DNA of 8,991 nucleotides from Elusimicrobiota bacterium. Its GTDB lineage: Bacteria; Elusimicrobiota; Elusimicrobia; 2-01-FULL-59-12; JACPXA01. The translations under genes were made by a program, and so were the position numbers. The stretch lies in assembly GCA_016196785.1 (NCBI GenBank), contig JACPXA010000036.1, positions 1-8,991 of the forward strand, written 5' to 3'. Of this stretch, positions 1-4,783 are shown piece after piece. Positions within the stretch are counted from its first letter, which is position 1; each line of letters starts with the position of its first letter. The notes under the pieces were generated by a model, which worked only from the letters and a program-made list of their open reading frames with translations, did no database searches and was not told the DNA's origin.

Positions 1-878
1 TCTATGACGATCGCGTTTTTGCCACCCATCTCGGCGATGACCTTCTTCACATGACGTTGTCCTTGAGATCCCCGAGCCGCTCGCTCTGCGAGGGAGAGCC
101 CCACCGTTCGGGATCCTGTAAAGGCGAGAAACTGAATGTCGGGGTGTTCGACCAGCCAGGCGCCAATCTCCCCGCCCGGGCCAGGCAGGAACTGCAAGAT
201 CCCAGGGGGAATTCCTGCTTGGTGCAGGAGCTGGACCAACTTGGCTGCCAGGACGGCGGACTGGCTGGATGGTTTGACGATGATCGCGTTCCCGGTGACC
301 AGCGCCGCCGCCGTCATTCCGGTCAGAATGGCGAGGGGGAAATTCCAGGGGGCGATGACGACCCCGACCCCCCGAGGGATGTACACATACCGGTTTTGTT
401 CCCCCGGGACCTGGTTGACTGGCCGCCCATCAGCCAACGCCACCATCTCAGTGGCGTAGTACCTCAGGAAATCAATCGCTTCGGTGACATCGGCATCCGC
501 CTCCCGCCAGTTTTTGCCGACTTCAAACACCTCCCAGGCTGCGAGTTCGACGCGCTGCTTGACGAGAAACTCAGCGGCACGGCGAAGACAATCCGCTCGG
601 GTAGCCGGGGCCGTATCCCTCCACGCTGGCCACGCAGCTTTGGCGCCGGCTACCGCCCGCTCGACATATTCACGGGTTGCTCGGGCGACATAGCCCACGA
701 CTTCCTTCTTGTGCGCCGGGTTGAGCGAGGGGGACGTTTCCGGCGTGGCGATCTCCTCCCCGTTGATGACGAGCGGATAGACTGTCCCAAACTGCCGCCA
801 GGTTGCTTGTAACGCCGCTTCCATCTGCCGGCGGCTCGATTCTTGGGAAAAATCTAAATGAGGTTCATTTTGGAACAC
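1..878 (-). CDS. 1-pyrroline-5-carboxylate dehydrogenase (aldehyde dehydrogenase family), 3' end outside window
   Basis: Second enzyme of proline breakdown: NAD-dependent oxidation of glutamate semialdehyde/P5C to glutamate in the cytoplasm. The minus frame is open for 292 codons from a GTG at 878 to the window edge. Seen: N-terminal NEPHLDFS, typical of the RocA/PutA-C group; APWNFP near residues 176-181, whose Asn forms the oxyanion hole; KPS near 202; FTGS near 253-256 in the NAD site; and AEMGGKN near 282-288 with the conserved Glu. The catalytic Cys lies beyond the edge. The family is usually about 515 residues, so just over half is present. The GTG start is chosen because GAGGAG (886-891) stands 7 nt upstream and the N-terminus matches the family. 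It overlaps the proline dehydrogenase gene by 14 bp, so the two are probably translationally coupled. Other aldehyde dehydrogenases are less likely given the partner gene. Confidence 0.93.
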   Translation of the reverse strand, partial: MFQNEPHLDFSQESSRRQMEAALQATWRQFGTVYPLVINGEEIATPETSPSLNPAHKKEVVGYVARATREYVERAVAGAKAAWPAWRDTAPATRADCLRRAAEFLVKQRVELAAWEVFEVGKNWREADADVTEAIDFLRYYATEMVALADGRPVNQVPGEQNRYVYIPRGVGVVIAPWNFPLAILTGMTAAALVTGNAIIVKPSSQSAVLAAKLVQLLHQAGIPPGILQFLPGPGGEIGAWLVEHPDIQFLAFTGSRTVGLSLAERAARGSQGQRHVKKVIAEMGGKNAIVI

Positions 879-2118
879 GGAGCAGCTCCTCTTCAGACGC
901 TTCGTGGAGAAAATCGTGCTTTAAGAAGGAATCGTTGCTGGTGTTTTCCAACAGCCGGCGGATGAGGTAGGCCATGCCGGGGATCAACTCCCCATAGGGG
1001 GCGTATACCCTGACTGGTTGGTGGAGCTTGCTCAGCGCCTGCTTGATGGCATCCGCCATCCCGTAGAGCAACTGGAACTCCAGCCGACTGGGAGGGACCT
1101 GCAGAACCTCGACCACCGCCAGTGCATGGGCCAGACTGCGAATATTGTGACTGGCGATCGCGGTTCGCACCAAGTGGTGGTTGGTCAGCAGGAGTTCCGT
1201 GAGTCGCTCAAAGTTCGAGTCGGTCTCCGCCTTCTGCAGAAAGACGGGGACCGGCCAATGTCGTTGCCTCGCCTGTACCACCTCCGCGTCCCAGTAGGCC
1301 CCTTTGACCAAACGGACCGTCAGGGGTTGATCGTGGGTCGCCAGCCAGGTCAGGAGATCTCGCAGCTCCGCCTCGCTATCCCGCAGGTAGGCTTGGATGG
1401 CAATGCCCACATGGGGGTAGCCGGCCACTGAAGGATGGTGCAGCAGCCGTTGGAGCACCTCGATGGTCAAGGCACGTGTCTGATACTGTTCCATGTCAAT
1501 GTTGATGAAGGCTTCGTGGGTCTTGGCGAGTTCAACGATCGGGAGCAGCCTGGCCAACACCGCCTCACAGGTGGCGTCCCACTGGATCGCGTCAAAGCGT
1601 GAGGTCAGGGAAGAGAGCTTGATGGACAAGTTCACACGTGGGGAGGTTCCATACCACGGGAGCAGGGTTGGGTGCGATTGACAGAGGCGGATGAGGCCCT
1701 CCAGCACGGTGAGATACGCCTCTCGGTACCTGTCCGCTTCGCGTTCGCTAATCGTGGTTTCTCCCACCAGGTCGAGGGTGAATCCCATTCCCTGTGTCTC
1801 CAGGCGTTGGATACTGGCGAAGGCTTCATCGAGAGAGGTTCCGCAGATGAATTGGTGGGCGATCTGCGTCACCATCCAGTGGGTTACATGGGTGACGGCG
1901 CGGGCGGTCAGCGCTTGGGGATGCGTCAACGCGATCCCGAGACGGAGCGCAGGAGGAAGACGGACTTCGGGGGCCTCAATATCGCTCAAACTCCAGCGCA
2001 GGACCCGCCGAACCCACGGATTGAGCTGTGACAGTTGATCATGCTCCGCCTTGGCGAGGTGAAAGAGCTCGCGCCCCCACCGCTGCGTTGCACTCTCCAG
2101 CGCTTCCGGCGGAATCAC
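865..2118 (-). CDS. proline dehydrogenase (FAD), PutA-like catalytic barrel without DNA-binding domain
   Basis: First step of proline catabolism: FAD-dependent oxidation of proline to P5C, with electrons passed to the quinone pool. The 417 residues carry the PutA barrel motifs in order: TLDLVGE (114-120), VNLSIKLSSL (162-171), INIDMEQY (205-212), GIAIQAYLRDSE (238-249), VRLVKGAYWD (268-277), EFQLLYGMAD (347-356) and YLIRRLLEN (384-392). The RR pair of the last motif binds the proline carboxylate in characterised enzymes. The protein is about 100 residues longer than small monofunctional proline dehydrogenases of about 300. The extra N-terminal helical part resembles the alpha domain in front of the barrel in PutA; no ribbon-helix-helix DNA-binding domain is seen. 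Start is GTG at 2118 with AAGGAG (2127-2132) 8 nt upstream. An ATG at 2126 is out of frame. First gene of the two-gene operon. Confidence 0.95.
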   Translation of the reverse strand: MIPPEALESATQRWGRELFHLAKAEHDQLSQLNPWVRRVLRWSLSDIEAPEVRLPPALRLGIALTHPQALTARAVTHVTHWMVTQIAHQFICGTSLDEAFASIQRLETQGMGFTLDLVGETTISEREADRYREAYLTVLEGLIRLCQSHPTLLPWYGTSPRVNLSIKLSSLTSRFDAIQWDATCEAVLARLLPIVELAKTHEAFINIDMEQYQTRALTIEVLQRLLHHPSVAGYPHVGIAIQAYLRDSEAELRDLLTWLATHDQPLTVRLVKGAYWDAEVVQARQRHWPVPVFLQKAETDSNFERLTELLLTNHHLVRTAIASHNIRSLAHALAVVEVLQVPPSRLEFQLLYGMADAIKQALSKLHQPVRVYAPYGELIPGMAYLIRRLLENTSNDSFLKHDFLHEASEEELLRVPK

Positions 2119-2146
2119 TGGGTCATCTCCTTATACCTCCTCTTCT

Positions 2147-2174
2147 AGTATATCGCCTCCACGATGAATTTCAA
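2147..2174 (-). promoter_or_regulatory. sigma70-like promoter of the proline operon
   Basis: On the minus strand, TTGAAA (2174-2169), a 16-nt spacer and TATACT (2152-2147) form a near-consensus promoter about 29 bp before the GTG start of proline dehydrogenase. The expected transcription start is near 2140, leaving the AAGGAG ribosome binding site in the transcript. The -35 hexamer is the same six base pairs as the likely -35 of the divergent endonuclease III promoter. Confidence 0.6.
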
Positions 2175-2196
2175 GGCGCTTTTTCTTATCTATAAT
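2169..2196 (+). promoter_or_regulatory. promoter of the endonuclease III gene
   Basis: A perfect TATAAT (2191-2196) lies 14 bp before the ATG at 2211. TTTCAA (2169-2174) stands 16 nt upstream, a poor -35 that is the exact complement of the proline operon's TTGAAA. Transcription would start near 2203, giving a leader of only about 8 nt. The AGGA at 2197-2200 would then not be transcribed, so the message would be nearly leaderless. Confidence 0.5.
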
Positions 2197-2210
2197 AGGA
2201 CCAGTTACCT

Positions 2211-2858
2211 ATGGACGACCGGAACATTCATCGCGTTGTAACAATTCTGCGACGGGAGGTGAAGGCGTGGGAGATCCCGGTCGTTGGACGGTATAACGAA
2301 ACGCCCTTCACGGTGTTAGTCGCGTGTGTGTTATCGCTTCGGACCCAAGATAAAACGACCGATCAGGCGAGCGCCCGCCTCTTTCGGCTCGCCTCGACCC
2401 CACAAACGATGGTCAAGCTGCCGGTGAAGACCATCGAGCGGGCAATCTATCCCGTTGGCTTCTACAAGACCAAAGCCCGGAACATCCTCAAGATTTGCCG
2501 CCGGCTGCTCGACTACTATGGCGGGAAAGTTCCTCAGGAGATTGACGAGCTACTGACGTTGCCTGGGGTGGGGCGGAAAACCGCAAACCTCGTGCGGACT
2601 GTGGGCTACGGGCTAGATGGAATTTGTGTGGACACCCATGTGCACCGGATCTCCAACCGCTTGGGATATGTCCGCACCAAGACACCAGAGCAAACGGAGC
2701 AAGCGCTCCGGGCAAAGCTTCCACGGCAGTATTGGATTGAGTGGAACGATCTCCTGGTCGCCTACGGACAACACCGCTGTACCCCCCTCGCCCCCTGGTG
2801 CTCGCAGTGCAAGATCGCACGATACTGCGCCAGGGTCGGCGTGACCCGCACACGATGA
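2211..2858 (+). CDS. nth: endonuclease III, DNA glycosylase/AP lyase with [4Fe-4S] cluster
   Basis: Base-excision repair enzyme that removes oxidised pyrimidines and cuts the abasic site. The 215 residues match the family's usual 210-220. Seen: helix-hairpin-helix LPGVGRKTANLV (117-128) with the catalytic Lys at 123; catalytic Asp at 141 in CVDTHVHRISNRLG; and a C-terminal cluster loop with Cys at 190, 197, 200 and 206 in the exact C-x6-C-x2-C-x5-C spacing. The LSLRTQD stretch (41-47), where E. coli has LSAQATD, resembles the archaeal/thermophile branch of the family. ATG at 2211 is the first in-frame start after the TATAAT box. It stands alone, divergent from the proline operon and 87 bp ahead of a tRNA gene. 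MutY is excluded by the short length and the Lys in the hairpin motif. Confidence 0.95.
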   Translation: MDDRNIHRVVTILRREVKAWEIPVVGRYNETPFTVLVACVLSLRTQDKTTDQASARLFRLASTPQTMVKLPVKTIERAIYPVGFYKTKARNILKICRRLLDYYGGKVPQEIDELLTLPGVGRKTANLVRTVGYGLDGICVDTHVHRISNRLGYVRTKTPEQTEQALRAKLPRQYWIEWNDLLVAYGQHRCTPLAPWCSQCKIARYCARVGVTRTR

Positions 2859-2899
2859 GCAGGTCTGTCTTTCCGCGAGTACGCGTCCTGTCCATATGT

Positions 2900-2905
2900 T
2901 AAAAT
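2900..2905 (+). promoter_or_regulatory. possible -10 box of the tRNA-Arg gene
   Basis: TAAAAT lies in a short AT-rich patch between endonuclease III and the tRNA, 40 bp before the mature 5' end, which is a normal distance. No convincing -35 stands 16-18 nt upstream, so the call rests on one hexamer and position. Confidence 0.3.
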
Positions 2906-2945
2906 AAATGACCCACCGCGGCCCGATCAGCCGCCAACGAACAAC

Positions 2946-3020
2946 GCGCCGTTAGCTCAGGTGGATTAGAGCGCCTGCCTACGAAGCAGGAGGTCGCAGG
3001 TTCGAGTCCTGCACGGCGCG
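2946..3020 (+). tRNA. tRNA-Arg (anticodon ACG)
   Basis: Full cloverleaf by eye: acceptor stem GCGCCGT (2946-2952) pairs with ACGGCGC (3013-3019); D stem GCTC/GAGC (2955-2958, 2969-2972); anticodon stem CCTGC/GCAGG (2974-2978, 2986-2990) with loop CTACGAA and anticodon ACG at 2981-2983; five-base variable loop; T stem GCAGG/CCTGC with loop TTCGAGT (3001-3007); discriminator G at 3020. CCA is not encoded (CAC follows), so it must be added after transcription. The A34 of ACG is normally deaminated to inosine by TadA in bacteria, letting the tRNA read CGU, CGC and CGA. The transposase element begins only 10 bp past its 3' end, and no intrinsic terminator is seen between them. Confidence 0.97.
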
Positions 3021-3025
3021 CACTC

Positions 3026-3034
3026 CCTCGTGGG
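3026..3034 (+). repeat. 9-bp direct repeat CCTCGTGGG, left copy
   Basis: An identical copy lies at 4004-4012, so the pair brackets the transposase element. This copy overlaps the first four bases of the left inverted end; the other starts 2 bp past the right end. It may be a target duplication or an integration-site match, or chance. Confidence 0.5.
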
Positions 3035-3049
3035 GTCAGGTCTTGCAAT
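3031..3049 (+). repeat. left inverted end of the Y1 transposase element
   Basis: TGGGGTCAGGTCTTGCAAT, a perfect inverted match to 3983-4001; weaker pairing (8 of 12) continues inward. It overlaps an inner hairpin, GCAATG-CAA-CATTGC (3045-3059), of the subterminal kind that HUH transposases recognise. The transposase stop codon lies inside this repeat (3036-3038), so the repeat encodes the last residues of the protein. Confidence 0.85.
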
Positions 3050-3893
3050 GCAACATTGCTAGTAGTTTGGTTTCCTTTTCTTCCAATCGCTTTAATCGTC
3101 TGCTGATGGTCGCGTAATGCACTCCCAAATGAGCGGCAATTTCTTTTAAAGAATACCAGTGCTCATGGTAAGCCCGTCGAATTCCTTCCTCGGTTTTTAA
3201 AAGCGTTTTCAAGTCTATCCGTAAAGGATTCCTCTGAGCTCGAGGAATCTCTTCAGATTCCGAATGGTATTCCTGCAAACTCCGTACAAAAGCCTCGCTT
3301 CCTAAATAAATCTGCCCTTTTAGCTCCTCCCAAGGGTTTCCCTCGATCCCATCCCTGACAAACCGTTCATACCTCGCTTGGGCCTCAAGTCGCTCGGACG
3401 TACCAAACTGGCTCAATATCCAATCCGGATAAAGAAAATCCGGGCAATCCATTCGTCCCACCGTACCGTTATAGCTGCTCCAGAGATAGTCTTCGGCTCT
3501 ATCACAAACCCGAGCCCGTACAGGATTGAGCACGATGTACCTGGCTACTTCCAATAGATGCTCTTGCTTTTCTACAAGGATCCCCCTAAAGCGCCCTTGA
3601 AACAAATGTCCCACGCGGCGATGCACATAATTGAACGCTTGCGTGTAGACGCCATTAAGGTGCCTCATGCCACGCGAAATATTAGCCAGGGGCGTTTCAA
3701 TGAGTAAGTGATAATGATTATCCATCAGGCAATAGGCGTGACAGATCCATCGGTAGCGTTTCACCACGTCCCCTAAAATATCCAAAAACCGCCTGCGATC
3801 TTTATCCGATCGATAAATTGCCTGTTGCTCGTTGCCACGGCTAGTGATGTGGTACACCGCATTTTCATATTCTATGCGTAATGGGCGTGCCAT
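3036..3893 (-). CDS. Y1/HUH transposase, REP-associated tyrosine transposase (RAYT) type
   Basis: Single-strand DNA transposase that would nick through a 5'-phosphotyrosine. The 285 residues begin with MARPLRIEYENAVYHITSRG, a typical start for this family. Catalytic features: the HUH pair in DNHYHLL (H60 and H62) and the nucleophile Tyr in ARYIVLNPVRA (Y119). A C-terminal helix-turn-helix, about residues 248-272 (SLKEIAAHLGVHYATISRRL), is common in this group and absent from short IS200 TnpA. All key residues are present, so the protein may be active. The ATG at 3893 is chosen by homology to the family start; its ribosome binding site is weak (AGGGGA). The same frame is open upstream to an ATG at 4178 that has a far stronger ribosome binding site, so a 380-residue fusion is possible. 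The last residues are encoded by the left inverted end. Confidence 0.9.
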   Translation of the reverse strand: MARPLRIEYENAVYHITSRGNEQQAIYRSDKDRRRFLDILGDVVKRYRWICHAYCLMDNHYHLLIETPLANISRGMRHLNGVYTQAFNYVHRRVGHLFQGRFRGILVEKQEHLLEVARYIVLNPVRARVCDRAEDYLWSSYNGTVGRMDCPDFLYPDWILSQFGTSERLEAQARYERFVRDGIEGNPWEELKGQIYLGSEAFVRSLQEYHSESEEIPRAQRNPLRIDLKTLLKTEEGIRRAYHEHWYSLKEIAAHLGVHYATISRRLKRLEEKETKLLAMLHCKT

Positions 3894-3982
3894 AAAAGGT
3901 TCCCCTGGAGCCCCCGTATCTTTAGAGACAAAAAAACGAAAAATATTCTCCCCTTTCTGCATTCCTCGTACCTTGATGTCGT

Positions 3983-4001
3983 ATTGCAAGACCTGACCCC
4001 A
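3983..4001 (-). repeat. right inverted end of the Y1 transposase element
   Basis: ATTGCAAGACCTGACCCCA on the plus strand, the exact reverse complement of 3031-3049. It is translated in frame with both the upstream zinc-ribbon fragment and the transposase. Confidence 0.85.
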
Positions 4002-4178
4002 AGCCTCGTGGGAGCAGCGAGCGTAGACGACCCGCACGTTCTGCACGGTCGGTCCGGTGAGATTGGGCACTTTGCCCCTCTTCCAGTGTTCCTTGCCTTT
4101 GCGGAACGGCTGCTCCACCCCACAATAGGGACACCGACACCAAGTGGGGATGTCTGGTTCGATCACAGGTGTATCCAT
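4002..4178 (-). pseudogene. 5' fragment of a zinc-ribbon protein gene cut by the transposase element
   Basis: Starts at ATG 4178 with an excellent ribosome binding site (AAGGAGG, 4186-4192, 7 nt spacing), which argues that it was a real gene. The 59 residues before the element contain WCRCPYCG (Cys 14, 16, 19) and a further Cys at 55 in VYARCSH. This looks like the first knuckle of a zinc ribbon and the first Cys of a second, with truncation before the closing Cys. I do not recognise the parent family; a transposase N-terminal zinc finger is one possibility. The frame runs without stop through the inverted end into the transposase. With the element removed, the frame would end after about 73 residues inside the antisense of tRNA-Arg, so the gene was probably already incomplete at its 3' end. 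Confidence 0.55.
4004..4012 (+). repeat. 9-bp direct repeat CCTCGTGGG, right copy
   Basis: Partner of 3026-3034. Collapsing the two copies rebuilds CTCCCTCGTGGGAG, a perfect 5-bp stem with a TCGT loop. Confidence 0.5.
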
Positions 4179-4278
4179 AGCGGCACCTCCTTGTTGGGAG
4201 GTACTCTACCACCGGATGGTCAAGGAGCGAGGCTGTGGATACCCTGCTACAAATTCGGGAAAGACCTCCAATTTCCCA

Positions 4279-4306
4279 TTGACTTTTTTCGAATTCGAGG
4301 TATCCT
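4279..4306 (+). promoter_or_regulatory. candidate promoter with palindromic operator, before the small exported protein
   Basis: TTGACT (4279-4284), a 16-nt spacer and TATCCT (4301-4306) form a plausible sigma70-like promoter about 80 bp upstream of the ATG at 4388. The spacer contains the perfect 10-bp palindrome TCGAATTCGA (4289-4298), a natural place for a repressor site. No regulator gene is visible nearby. Confidence 0.45.
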
Positions 4307-4355
4307 TGGATTGATAGAACGCTGTTTGGGAGCACGACCTCGAAGCAGGAGATCT

Positions 4356-4391
4356 ATGAGGATAGGTTCAATTCGGAGGTGGAGACAATGA
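4356..4391 (+). CDS. possible 11-residue Arg-rich leader ORF
   Basis: ATG at 4356 opens MRIGSIRRWRQ and stops at TGA 4389-4391, which overlaps the ATG of the next gene (ATGA). AGGAG at 4347-4351 is only 4 nt from this start, which is tight. Four of eleven residues are Arg. It lies downstream of the candidate promoter, so it could couple translation to the next gene or sense Arg-tRNA. It may equally be chance: short ORFs are common. Confidence 0.22.
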   Translation: MRIGSIRRWRQ

Positions 4392-4714
4392 GAGGATCGA
4401 TGGCGCTGTTTCTCTTGGTCACGTTGTTTTCTGGGAGCTTGAGCGTAGCATACGCTGAGGGCGATGGCCGACCCCGAGTCGACTACATGGTAGTCTGTGT
4501 GAGTTCTAACGGCCCTCCTGAGTGGTTGGTTGCACGGTTGACCAATGAGATCAATAAACCGACGGTGATGGGAGACTCTGCGGAACCGGGTGAGACCCTG
4601 GGCCGGCCGGTTGCTATAGATCAGCCTTTTCTGGTGTCAGCTCCGGTGTTTACAATGCTCGATACATCCGGATTCCCTCGGAGGGCCTGCGTGACCCTGA
4701 CGAAGGTTCAATAA
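4388..4714 (+). CDS. small exported protein of unknown function
   Basis: Encodes 108 residues. I do not recognise the family. The N-terminus has a clear signal peptide: Met-Arg, a hydrophobic core ALFLLVTLFSGSLSV, and a probable signal peptidase I site after AYA (residues 21-23). The mature protein of about 85 residues is soluble in appearance, with just two cysteines (37 and 101) that could form one disulphide in the periplasm. It has no repeats or charged tracts. ATG at 4388 is preferred over the in-frame GTG at 4379 because GGAGG (4375-4379) lies 8 nt before the ATG and overlaps the GTG. It stands alone on the plus strand, convergent with the SpoIID gene, and no functional link to its neighbours is evident. 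Confidence 0.7.
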   Translation: MRGSMALFLLVTLFSGSLSVAYAEGDGRPRVDYMVVCVSSNGPPEWLVARLTNEINKPTVMGDSAEPGETLGRPVAIDQPFLVSAPVFTMLDTSGFPRRACVTLTKVQ

Positions 4715-4729
4715 AAACGAAACTCCTAG

Positions 4730-4783
4730 CTAATAGGTCAGGGTGGTCAGGCCAGCGCCCTGGTAGTGGTGCGTGAGGATCTT
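4730..4783 (-). pseudogene. diverged second copy of the SpoIID gene 3' end
   Basis: Directly after the SpoIID stop codon the minus strand encodes KILTHHYQGAGLTTLTY and a TAG. This lines up without gaps with the true terminus KIVRHYYRGVSLTTKSY and its TAA (4782-4835). By hand count 39 of 54 bases and 9 of 17 residues match. The two copies overlap by 2 bp and are in different frames. It has no start of its own, so it is a remnant: either the original 3' end displaced by recombination with a paralogue, or the tail of a deleted tandem paralogue. Confidence 0.75.

Larger units (their letters stand above)
3031..4001. mobile_element. IS200-like/REP-associated (Y1) transposase element
   Basis: A 971-bp unit bounded by perfect 19-bp inverted ends and holding one Y1 transposase gene. 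Its sequence is clearly AT-richer than the genes around it (runs such as AAAAATATT at the 5' side of the transposase), which fits horizontal gain. It sits between tRNA-Arg and the 5' fragment of a zinc-ribbon gene. Classical IS200/IS605 elements lack inverted repeats, so the paired ends look more like an inverted pair of REP-type sequences flanking a RAYT gene. Outer limits are set by the end of perfect pairing and could be off by a few bases. Confidence 0.8.

Noticed and set aside
51..812. Long plus-strand open frame over the left end
   Set aside because: It is antisense to the P5C dehydrogenase gene, whose minus-strand translation shows family motifs throughout; the plus frame has no recognisable features.
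2874..2885. CGCG-AGTA-CGCG hairpin after endonuclease III as a terminator
   Set aside because: A 4-bp stem with no following T-run.
2946..3030. Host gene reading leftward through the antisense of tRNA-Arg after removing the element
   Set aside because: The restored frame stops after about 18 more codons inside the tRNA antisense, a well-known kind of spurious coding; it does not complete the zinc ribbon.
4234..4242. TGTGGATAC resembling a DnaA box
   Set aside because: Single near-match (8 of 9) with no cluster, AT-rich unwinding region or origin genes nearby.
4711..4737. Terminator after the SpoIID gene: CCTA-TTAGC-TAGG followed by GTTTTTATT on the minus strand
   Set aside because: The stem has only 4 bp and the T-run starts several bases after it. 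Too weak to call.
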